A stretch of DNA of 8,464 nt from Chloroflexota bacterium (GTDB lineage Bacteria > Chloroflexota > Anaerolineae > Anaerolineales > Anaerolineaceae): positions 1-8,464 of the forward strand of contig JAEXTI010000048.1 in the NCBI GenBank assembly GCA_023406965.1, read 5' to 3'. A model generated the notes under the pieces. That model had not been told where the DNA came from and searched no databases. It saw only the letters and a list, made by a program, of their open reading frames with translations. How positions within the stretch are numbered: position 1 is the first letter of the stretch; the number at the start of each line of letters is the position of its first letter. Below, one piece after another: positions 1-5,596 of the stretch. A program made the position numbers and the translations under genes.

Positions 1-528
1 GGCGCCGAAGACGCGCTGCTGGCCTCGGTAGGCATTCTGACCGACCGCGGCGCGGTGACGGCTATGACCGTGCAACTGACCTCTCGAGACGATGGAACCG
101 AGGTACGTGTCAATGATCTAACCCGCCAGGGCGTGCTGGAGACCGTGAAAGAAGGGGCTAAGAACCTGGTGGGGTTGGCCGGACAGGGGCTGAGCCTGCT
201 TACCGGGCGCAAGGACCCCGCCCGCATCTATAACGCTGCCAAACAAGCCGTTGAAAACGGCTCGGACCTGGCCGAGGTGGCGGGTAACTTCAAGCTCAAG
301 GAGCGCGCCTGGAAGGTCATTAAAGCGACCGCCGAGAGCCTGGAGAAAGCCCACTTGAGCCGCATGAAAGAAGAACGCGAGGCTCGCGAGCGCCTGGAGA
401 AAGCCTGGGATTCTTACTACAACTGCCCCAACTGCGGGGTGAGCTTTGCCGACGTGGATTCGGCTTGCCGCGTGTGCGGCACCGACCGCCCGGATCAGCC
501 GGTGAAGCCCGATCCGCGCAGACAGTAA
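1..528 (+). CDS. Zinc-ribbon protein of unknown function (5' end outside window)
   Basis: The reading frame is open from base 1 to the TAA at 526-528, so this is most likely the 3' part of a longer gene; a GTG at 55 and an ATG at 64 are possible internal starts, but neither has a convincing ribosome binding site. The visible 175 residues hold a short beta-like N-terminal stretch, a hydrophobic/glycine segment (around NLVGLAGQGLSLL), and a long charged helix rich in Glu, Lys and Arg that looks like a coiled coil. The C-terminus is a zinc ribbon of form C-X2-C-X10-C-X2-C (CPNC then CRVC), followed by a proline-rich basic tail. Zinc ribbons of this kind are common at the ends of small bacterial proteins and do not fix a function. 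The downstream neighbour is convergent. I do not recognise the family; coding status is well supported, function is not. Confidence 0.75.
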   Translation, partial: GAEDALLASVGILTDRGAVTAMTVQLTSRDDGTEVRVNDLTRQGVLETVKEGAKNLVGLAGQGLSLLTGRKDPARIYNAAKQAVENGSDLAEVAGNFKLKERAWKVIKATAESLEKAHLSRMKEEREARERLEKAWDSYYNCPNCGVSFADVDSACRVCGTDRPDQPVKPDPRRQ

Positions 529-539
529 TCAGTAAATTT

Positions 540-739
540 AGACCCTAAGAGGCTGTCTGAGAATTCAGGGTTTACATCATAGAATAGAAAGGGAGTGTCG
601 TTGCGAGGAGCCTGAGGCTTTGGGAAGGCGACGAAGCAACCTCCAAACAATATTTTTAGGCCCAAATTGGAGGCTGCTTCGTCGCAAAGCCTCCTCGCAG
701 CGACATGAATTTGAATTATCAGACAGCTTCTTAGGGTCT
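540..739. repeat. 200-bp MITE-like palindromic element with nested inverted repeat
   Basis: The two ends form terminal inverted repeats, 540-567 and 712-739, matching at 26 of 28 positions (agaccctaaga, then gctgtctga, then aattca, with one mismatch between each block). Inside lies a second inverted repeat, 597-646 against 667-704, sharing the blocks tgcgaggag, gcgacgaagc and cctccaa; the left copy carries about 12 extra bases. The centre (647-666) is AT-rich. The element has no ORF. It occupies nearly all the 229-bp gap between two convergent genes, where an insertion would do little harm. The inner sequence resembles the GTCATTGCGAGGAGCG-type dispersed hairpin repeat seen in many bacterial genomes, and the outer GGCTGTCTGA end resembles ends of some DDE insertion sequences. 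I see no clear target-site duplication. A folded RNA or a convergent terminator role is also possible. Confidence 0.75.
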
Positions 740-757
740 GATTAAACCCGGGTATTT

Positions 758-1744
758 CTACCGGATCAAGGTAAACAACAATCCCGAAAGCATCAAACCC
801 GCCGACACCCACAAAAGGGTCTGCTCGGGCTGGGCCTTCCAATACGCGGGCGGGCTGCCGTTGGTCACCGGTAGCGGTCGAGAAACAGGATTGTAATCTC
901 CTAACAATCCAGCGCGGAACTGCGTAATCGATTCTGGCCGCTCGTCGGGATGCAGCGCCATGGCCCATAAGATGCCGCGCTCGGTGCGCGGGTTGATGGC
1001 CGGGTTGATCTGGCGAGGCGGCACCAACACACTGGGGTTCAAGAAGCGCTCGCGCGCATCCGGGGGGGATTGATTGGTCAGAAGATGATACAGTGTGGAG
1101 CCAAAAGCAAAAATGTCGGAGCGGACGTCGGTATGCCCGCTGTCCCCGCCATATTGCTCGAGAGGCGTGTAAAGAGCCGTTCCCTGCCCTTGCAAGATGG
1201 TGATGGTTACTTCACCAGGAGCCATGAGTTTGACCAGGCCAAAATCGACCAGTTTGAGCAACCCGGAGGGAGTCACCTTGAGGTTGCTTGGTTTAATGTC
1301 ACGGTGCAGAATGGGTGGGTCCTGCTGGTGTAAATAGCTGAGCGCGTCGCATAGTTGGCTGGCCCAACTAAGCACGTCGGCTTCCGCCAGGAAGTTGCCC
1401 GCCTGACGCGCCTCGATCATCAGTGTGCGAAGATCTTTGCCGGGCACAAAATCCATTACCAGGTAATCGCGGCTTGCCACCGAGAAAAAATCAGACACTT
1501 TGGGCAAGTTGGGGTGATCCAGGCGCGCCAGCACGGTGGCTTCGCGCAAAAATTGATCGCGAGCCTCGCGCAGCAGATCGGCGGGAAGACTGCGGTCGTG
1601 CTCCACTTCTTTGAGAGCGCAAACCCTGCCTTCCAATCGAGAGTCATCCGCCTGGTAAATACATCCCATTCCGCCCTGACCGATGATCCGGCGGATGCGA
1701 TACCTACCACGCAGTACCTCTCCTGGTTTGATGGGTACCGGCAT
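758..1744 (-). CDS. Membrane-tailed Ser/Thr protein kinase (PknB-like)
   Basis: This 328-residue protein should transfer the ATP gamma-phosphate to Ser or Thr of target proteins. The kinase domain spans about residues 14-280 and has all key elements: glycine loop GQGGMG (22-27), ATP-binding Lys45 (CALK), helix-C Glu near 68, catalytic loop HRDIKPSN (147-154, Asp149, Lys151, Asn154), DFG (167-169), and a P-L-E motif (194-196) in place of APE. After a short linker, residues 308-327 form one hydrophobic segment, so the enzyme is probably anchored by its C-terminus with the kinase domain in the cytoplasm. There is no PASTA or other sensor domain, which makes it much shorter than typical PknB. The ATG at 1744 has an AGAAGGA ribosome site 8 nt upstream (1753-1759). 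It is transcribed divergently from an FHA regulator, a plausible substrate or partner (inference). It is an active-looking kinase; its targets are unknown. Confidence 0.93.
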   Translation of the reverse strand: MPVPIKPGEVLRGRYRIRRIIGQGGMGCIYQADDSRLEGRVCALKEVEHDRSLPADLLREARDQFLREATVLARLDHPNLPKVSDFFSVASRDYLVMDFVPGKDLRTLMIEARQAGNFLAEADVLSWASQLCDALSYLHQQDPPILHRDIKPSNLKVTPSGLLKLVDFGLVKLMAPGEVTITILQGQGTALYTPLEQYGGDSGHTDVRSDIFAFGSTLYHLLTNQSPPDARERFLNPSVLVPPRQINPAINPRTERGILWAMALHPDERPESITQFRAGLLGDYNPVSRPLPVTNGSPPAYWKAQPEQTLLWVSAGLMLSGLLFTLIR

Positions 1745-1767
1745 GAAGAGCGTCCTTCTACTAACGA

Positions 1768-1832
1768 GACATGGGTCAGGCCTGGCGGTAAAATTCGGCG
1801 TTTTGTCCGCGGCAAACTGGCTGACCCGTGTC
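1768..1832. promoter_or_regulatory. Imperfect inverted repeat in kinase leader
   Basis: The arms 1768-1779 (gacatgggtcag) and 1821-1832 (ctgacccgtgtc) are complementary at 11 of 12 positions, the exception being a G-T type mismatch, with 41 bases between them. If the kinase mRNA starts near 1848 this falls wholly inside its leader, upstream of the ribosome site at 1753-1759, where it could fold into a stem-loop. It could equally be a protein-binding operator in the shared divergent region, for example for the neighbouring winged-helix regulator. The sequence alone does not decide between these. Confidence 0.45.
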
Positions 1833-1857
1833 CAAATATGAATTTCTCTGTTATATT
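1829..1857 (+). promoter_or_regulatory. Candidate promoter of FHA regulator (extended -10)
   Basis: The -10 box TATATT (1852-1857, five of six consensus bases) is preceded by TG at 1849-1850, giving an extended -10 arrangement. A weak -35, TGTCCA (1829-1834), sits 17 bases upstream. The predicted start near 1864 leaves a leader of about 13 nt, just enough for the GGAGG at 1868-1872. The box overlaps the opposing -10 of the kinase gene. Confidence 0.5.
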
Positions 1858-1883
1858 ATACCGTAATGGAGGACGAATGGAGC
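1855..1883 (-). promoter_or_regulatory. Candidate promoter of Ser/Thr kinase
   Basis: On the minus strand a perfect TATAAT occupies 1860 down to 1855. The hexamer 17 bases upstream (GCTCCA, 1883-1878) is a poor -35, and no TG extension is present. The predicted start near 1848 gives a leader of about 104 nt that contains the inverted repeat at 1768-1832. The -10 overlaps the -10 for the divergent FHA gene by three bases, so only one direction can be opened at a time. Confidence 0.45.
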
Positions 1884-2551
1884 ACGCCACAACCGATCTG
1901 CCTGTTTTCATCGCGCAAAGCGGCCCCCTCAATGGTCAACGCTGGCTGTTAGAGGGTGCGCTGTTAATTGGGCGCGACGCGAACTGCGATCTGGTGATTC
2001 CCGACCGGCAGGTGTCCCGCTACCATGCCCGTTTGTCCGTTGAAGCCGGTGGGGTGCAGTTGGAGGACCTGGGCAGCAAAAATGGCACCTTCTGCAACGG
2101 GCAGCGCATCGTTGACCCGGTGATCTTGCAAGATGGTGATCTGGTACAGGTGGCCCTGGTCCAGCATTTCACTTACCTGACCTCCGATGCCACCATGCCG
2201 TTGGAAGCGGGCATGCTGCCGGTGGATTTGCCCAAAACCCGCCTGGTGCTAGATAATCGCTCGCGGCGTGTATGGGTGAGCGGCAAGGAAGTAACTCCAC
2301 CTCTCTCGGTGCAGCAGTTCCGTCTCTTGCAAATGCTGGAACAGCGCCGCGGGCAGGTGGTTTCGCGCCAGGATTTGGTGGATGAAGTTTGGGGCGAGAA
2401 TGAAGCCGTGGGCGTGACCGAGCAGGCTTTCGATGCGCTGGTGCGGCGGCTACGCGACCGCCTGCAGGCGCTGGATCCAGATTACACCTATGTAATCACA
2501 GTGCGCGGTCACGGGCTGCGCCTGGAAAACCCCGATCTAGCCGAAACATAA
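1877..2551 (+). CDS. FHA domain plus OmpR/PhoB-type winged-helix regulator
   Basis: This 224-residue protein joins a phosphothreonine-reading domain to a DNA-binding domain, so it is probably a transcription factor switched by Ser/Thr phosphorylation. The FHA domain covers about residues 8-103, with the conserved GRD (32-34), S-x-x-H (Ser47, His50), N-G-T (69-71) and N-G (74-75). Residues 120-218 match the C-terminal winged helix of OmpR/PhoB-type regulators, including the QQFRLL helix, the VDEVWG turn, a recognition helix around 181-197 and the RGHGLRL wing. There is no receiver domain, so phosphoaspartate control is unlikely. I chose the ATG at 1877 because GGAGG (1868-1872) lies 4 nt before it; the frame stays open far upstream, but only as the reverse of the kinase gene. 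The divergent kinase is the obvious candidate to create its ligand. The stop codon lies in the terminator stem. Confidence 0.9.
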   Translation: MEHATTDLPVFIAQSGPLNGQRWLLEGALLIGRDANCDLVIPDRQVSRYHARLSVEAGGVQLEDLGSKNGTFCNGQRIVDPVILQDGDLVQVALVQHFTYLTSDATMPLEAGMLPVDLPKTRLVLDNRSRRVWVSGKEVTPPLSVQQFRLLQMLEQRRGQVVSRQDLVDEVWGENEAVGVTEQAFDALVRRLRDRLQALDPDYTYVITVRGHGLRLENPDLAET

Positions 2552-2592
2552 ACACAAGCCGCGCGAGAGCGCGGCTTGTGTTTATGTTTCGG
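2541..2592. terminator. Bidirectional intrinsic terminator, 24-bp perfect stem
   Basis: Arms 2541-2564 and 2569-2592 are perfectly complementary over 24 bp around a GAGA loop. The GC-rich core (aagccgcgc) is flanked by an A/T-rich outer stem, so each strand has a T-rich tract after the core hairpin (gtgtttatgttt on the + strand). It lies between the convergent FHA and CpXC genes and should stop transcripts from both. The TAA of the FHA gene (2549-2551) is inside the left arm. Confidence 0.92.
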
Positions 2593-2596
2593 GTCT

Positions 2597-3946
2597 CTAT
2601 TTCTTTAGATTAGCTTGCATGGAAATGCGCAGGGCCATGCGGTAAATCTCCTGCACCTGCTGCTGGAATTCGGGCTGGTTCTCCTCTTCCATCTGGGCAG
2701 CCAGGCTGTTGAGCATTTGCAAGAATTCCGGGGTAATCTCTTCGGCGTGCTCGTTCAGCAGCTTGCGCTGCTCTTCTACGTCTTGTGTGCTCAACAGCGC
2801 CTCAATCAACTCAGCGCCTGGCGGGGTGGAGGCCTTTTGAATCGCCTCGGCAATCTGCTGAATCTTGGCCGAGCGCTGCAAATCACCCTTCTGGCGAGCA
2901 GCCTGTAATTCGCTCTGCATCACCTGGGCAAAGGCTTCATCCAGGTGCGGCAGAACCTCGCCCAGCACCTGATCCAGGTTGGGGGTCTTAATCAACTCTT
3001 CCAACAAGTCGCGGGTCTGGTTCAGGTGCGCTTCCATCTGTAAATCCAGCTCTTTGGTAAATTCGAGCAGTTTCTTGCGCAGCTCGGTCAGTTTCTCGGC
3101 GTCTGCGCCCGAAGCGGCGCCGATCCGTTCACTGAGCAGGTTGAAGAACTCGTAATCCATACCTTGACGGGTCAGGCTGGTCAAATTGGCCACGACGTTC
3201 TCGTTGTCGGAATACTTGATCAGCACATCCAGGAGAATATCGCGAGTGAGGCCTTTTTCACCGGCCTCTTGCAGCTCGCGCACCGCCGCCTGAACGACGT
3301 TCATCTGTTCCTGCATCTGGCGGCCAAACTCGGTCTGGGGAATGATTTCCTGCTGGAGCCCAGCCAACGCCCGCGCAGATTGCTGATCGCCGCTGGACAG
3401 GGAAGCCTCGATCAAACGCCCCAGCATCTGGAAGAAGTCGCGATCCATCAAAGCACCGTCCTGGCGGATGACCTCGGCGCGGCTTTCGGGGGTCGTAATC
3501 GTTAACAGGCGCTGCAACAGGTTGAGCCGTTTTTGTGAAGCCTCGATCATATCTTTGGTAATGCCGTCTTTTTCCAGAACCGTTTCGATCAACGTCTGGA
3601 AGGTGAGCATATTCCTCGGCTGGAGCAAGTAGGCGCCGCGTTTCTCATTGGGCAGGCGGTTCATCACCTGGGTGATGTAAGGTCCTACCAAACGCTCCTG
3701 CTCGTTCACCGGCAAACCCAAATCGGCGGGGAAATAGGTCAGGAGCAGTTGCTTGCTCGAGTCGTGGTAAACGACCGGCACGCTGACCGGGCCCTGATAA
3801 CCACAGCTCTGACAGGCTGCCATATTGCTCTGACCGGACAGCAAGCGTTGCTTGGCGCTGGGGTCGGCATCCACGTCGAACAACTGCTCGACATCGGCGA
3901 TTAAAGGTTGGCGGCAGCGGGGGCAGCCCATCTGAACTTTGGCCAT
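2597..3946 (-). CDS. CpXC-domain protein with long helical C-terminal region
   Basis: The 449-residue product starts with a CpXC-type domain: CPRC at residues 8-11 and CQSC at 45-48, presumably binding one zinc, within the first 130 or so residues. The part after about residue 130 is rich in Leu, Glu, Gln and Lys, has almost no Gly or Pro, and is predicted here to be mostly alpha-helical with coiled-coil stretches. No signal peptide or membrane segment is visible, so it is probably cytoplasmic. CpXC domains occur in bacteria next to varied partners and have no established biochemical function known to me. The ATG at 3946 has GAGG 7 nt upstream (3954-3957). A candidate promoter lies at the end of the upstream histidine kinase gene, and a strong terminator follows the stop. 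A scaffold or adaptor role is possible but is only a guess. Confidence 0.85.
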   Translation of the reverse strand: MAKVQMGCPRCRQPLIADVEQLFDVDADPSAKQRLLSGQSNMAACQSCGYQGPVSVPVVYHDSSKQLLLTYFPADLGLPVNEQERLVGPYITQVMNRLPNEKRGAYLLQPRNMLTFQTLIETVLEKDGITKDMIEASQKRLNLLQRLLTITTPESRAEVIRQDGALMDRDFFQMLGRLIEASLSSGDQQSARALAGLQQEIIPQTEFGRQMQEQMNVVQAAVRELQEAGEKGLTRDILLDVLIKYSDNENVVANLTSLTRQGMDYEFFNLLSERIGAASGADAEKLTELRKKLLEFTKELDLQMEAHLNQTRDLLEELIKTPNLDQVLGEVLPHLDEAFAQVMQSELQAARQKGDLQRSAKIQQIAEAIQKASTPPGAELIEALLSTQDVEEQRKLLNEHAEEITPEFLQMLNSLAAQMEEENQPEFQQQVQEIYRMALRISMQANLKK

Positions 3947-3971
3947 GATACATCCTCAACAGACAAAATGA

Positions 3972-4008
3972 CTCAGCGGGCAAGGAAAACTCCCTGCCCC
4001 TGGCTGAG
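3972..4008 (-). terminator. Hairpin after histidine kinase gene / in CpXC leader
   Basis: On the minus strand, CTCAGC (4008-4003) pairs with GCTGAG (3977-3972), and the inner GGCAGGG/CCTTGCC segments extend the stem with small bulges around a T-rich loop. The downstream tract TCATTTTGTCT is only moderately T-rich. It could end the aminotransferase-histidine kinase transcript. Because a candidate promoter starts just upstream (start near 4013), it could also be a leader structure or attenuator for the CpXC gene. Confidence 0.55.
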
Positions 4009-4019
4009 AAGTTGGGTCG

Positions 4020-4048
4020 ATTATACCAGAATAGCAGCCGAGTCTCTG
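4020..4048 (-). promoter_or_regulatory. Candidate CpXC promoter overlapping histidine kinase stop
   Basis: The minus strand reads TGGTATAAT at 4028-4020, a perfect -10 with the TG extension. The bases 17 upstream (CAGAGA, 4048-4043) match a -35 at only three of six positions, which is acceptable for extended -10 promoters. The TAA stop of the histidine kinase gene (4023-4021) is part of the -10 box. The predicted start near 4013 gives a leader of about 67 nt containing the hairpin at 3972-4008. Confidence 0.55.
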
Positions 4049-5592
4049 GGCAGCGAGAAGCAGAAGCGCGCGCCCTGCCCCGGCACGGTGTCTACCCAGA
4101 TGCGCCCGCCATGCGCCTCGACGATAGCACGGGTCAGGTACAGGCCCAACCCGGCCCCCTTGGTCTGGCGGGCCATTTCCGGTGAACGATAGAAGCGGTC
4201 AAAGACATGCGGGATGTCTTCGGCGGCAATGCCCGGCCCCTGGTCGCTGACGCACACAATGACCATCTCGGGGCGCACCTCACCGCTCAGGCGGATTTCA
4301 CCGCCGGGGGCGTATTTGACAGCGTTGCCGATCAGGTTGGTCAGCACCTGCTGGATGCGATTCTCGTCTCCCAGAATGATGGGGAAGAACTCGGGGAAAT
4401 CAACCGTGATGGTGTGGGATTGAGTCTGGGTTTGCATTCGCTCGGCCACCCGCTGGGCCAGGGCATGCAGGTTGACGTCTGAGCGTTTGAGGGCCAATCC
4501 GCCGGCCTGCAAGCGAGATGCATCTAGCAAGTTTTCGATCAACTCTGCCAGGCGGTCCGACTCTTCCTCGATGACCGCCAGACTGTCCTGCACGATCTCG
4601 GGATCCCATTCTGCGTCTTCGCGACGCAGCGTACTGACGTAGCCCTTGATCAAGGCCACGGGGGTCTTCAACTCGTGGCTGATAATGGAAATGAAGGTGC
4701 TCTTCAGCTCGTCTGCCTGGCGGAACTTCGTGATATCGCGCACGGTGGCAATGATGTTCAGCAGGCGATCTTCTTCGGAAAAGAGCGGCGTGTAGGTGAT
4801 GCCCACAGGCAGGGGCGGCTGATCTCCGTTGCGCAGCAGGTCACCCTCAATATAAAGGTGAGCGTGCTGGGTGAGAGGCCAGCCGTCGGCTTCGGCCTGC
4901 TCCAGGGTGGGTCCACTGGGCGGTTTAGCCCAACGGACAATTTCCTCGTGGTGCCGTTCGAGGATAGCCTCGACGGGAAGGTTCAAAATGCGCGCCATTG
5001 CTGGATTAACCCGCTCTACATGGTGGTCAGGGGAAAGGATGAGGATTCCGTCGGCTAGCGAGTCGAGCAGGGCGTTGGTGCGGCTCTTTTCCTGGTTAGT
5101 TTGGGTATAAAGCTGAGCATTCTGAACCGCAATGGCCGCCTGGTTGGCAAAACTGCTTAAGAGGGTGTTGTCATTCGACGAAAAACTATTGACGTAGGCC
5201 CGAAACAGCAAGATGATGCCCACCACCCGCCCGCGCGCCACCAGCGGCAGCCCCAATCCGGTCAACAGGCCAAAAGATGCGCTGCGCGCCAGCTCGTTAA
5301 ACAAGCGGCTGATTTCGGGCAGTTCAAAACCCTGCGGGTCGGCGTGATCGGGAATCTGGTCGAGGAAGCTTTCCACCTCACGCAAGAACCCTGCCGGAAT
5401 GCTCTGCGAGACCACCACCCGCCAGCCGCCACCCTCGGCGCGCAACGCAATCAGCCCGGCCTGCCCCACCAGCATCTCAATGGAGATGCGCAAAATGCGC
5501 CCCAAGAGCTTATCCAGGTCCAGCTCCTGGGTGAGGGCACGGGCAATCTCGAGCAGGTAATCGCGCTGGCGAACGCGAATATCGGGCAGCAT
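4021..5592 (-). CDS. Soluble GAF-PAS sensor histidine kinase
   Basis: This 523-residue protein should autophosphorylate on His and pass the phosphate to a response regulator, which is not encoded nearby. Domain order: GAF about residues 13-160; PAS about 172-290; HisKA about 294-362 with phospho-acceptor His306 in SHELKTP; HATPase about 405-516 with N box (Asn419, Asn423), G1 box DQGPG (450-454) and G2 box KGAGLGL (478-484). All catalytic residues are present. There is no signal peptide or membrane segment, so it is cytoplasmic and should sense an internal small molecule, redox state or protein partner through GAF and PAS. The ATG at 5592 has AAGG 8 nt upstream (5601-5604) and begins 4 nt after the aminotransferase stop, so the two genes are almost surely co-transcribed. 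The signal may relate to the enzyme's substrate, but that is inference. Confidence 0.93.
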   Translation of the reverse strand: MLPDIRVRQRDYLLEIARALTQELDLDKLLGRILRISIEMLVGQAGLIALRAEGGGWRVVVSQSIPAGFLREVESFLDQIPDHADPQGFELPEISRLFNELARSASFGLLTGLGLPLVARGRVVGIILLFRAYVNSFSSNDNTLLSSFANQAAIAVQNAQLYTQTNQEKSRTNALLDSLADGILILSPDHHVERVNPAMARILNLPVEAILERHHEEIVRWAKPPSGPTLEQAEADGWPLTQHAHLYIEGDLLRNGDQPPLPVGITYTPLFSEEDRLLNIIATVRDITKFRQADELKSTFISIISHELKTPVALIKGYVSTLRREDAEWDPEIVQDSLAVIEEESDRLAELIENLLDASRLQAGGLALKRSDVNLHALAQRVAERMQTQTQSHTITVDFPEFFPIILGDENRIQQVLTNLIGNAVKYAPGGEIRLSGEVRPEMVIVCVSDQGPGIAAEDIPHVFDRFYRSPEMARQTKGAGLGLYLTRAIVEAHGGRIWVDTVPGQGARFCFSLPRDSAAILV

Positions 5593-5596
5593 GAGG

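Noticed and set aside
540..739. CRISPR array or tandem repeat in the first intergenic region
   Set aside because: The repeats are inverted, not direct, and there are no regularly spaced units.
495..968. Minus-strand open frame of 157 codons running through the palindromic element
   Set aside because: It overlaps the kinase 3' end in another frame and is spread over the inverted repeats; no motif or ribosome site supports it.
1355..1876. Upstream extension of the FHA regulator frame
   Set aside because: The extra residues are the reverse complement of kinase coding sequence plus the divergent spacer. The ATG at 1877 has a good ribosome site and a promoter just upstream.
1838..1876. Alternative in-frame ATG at 1838 for the FHA regulator
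   Set aside because: It would place the start codon upstream of the predicted -10 box, has no ribosome site, and adds 13 residues outside the FHA fold.
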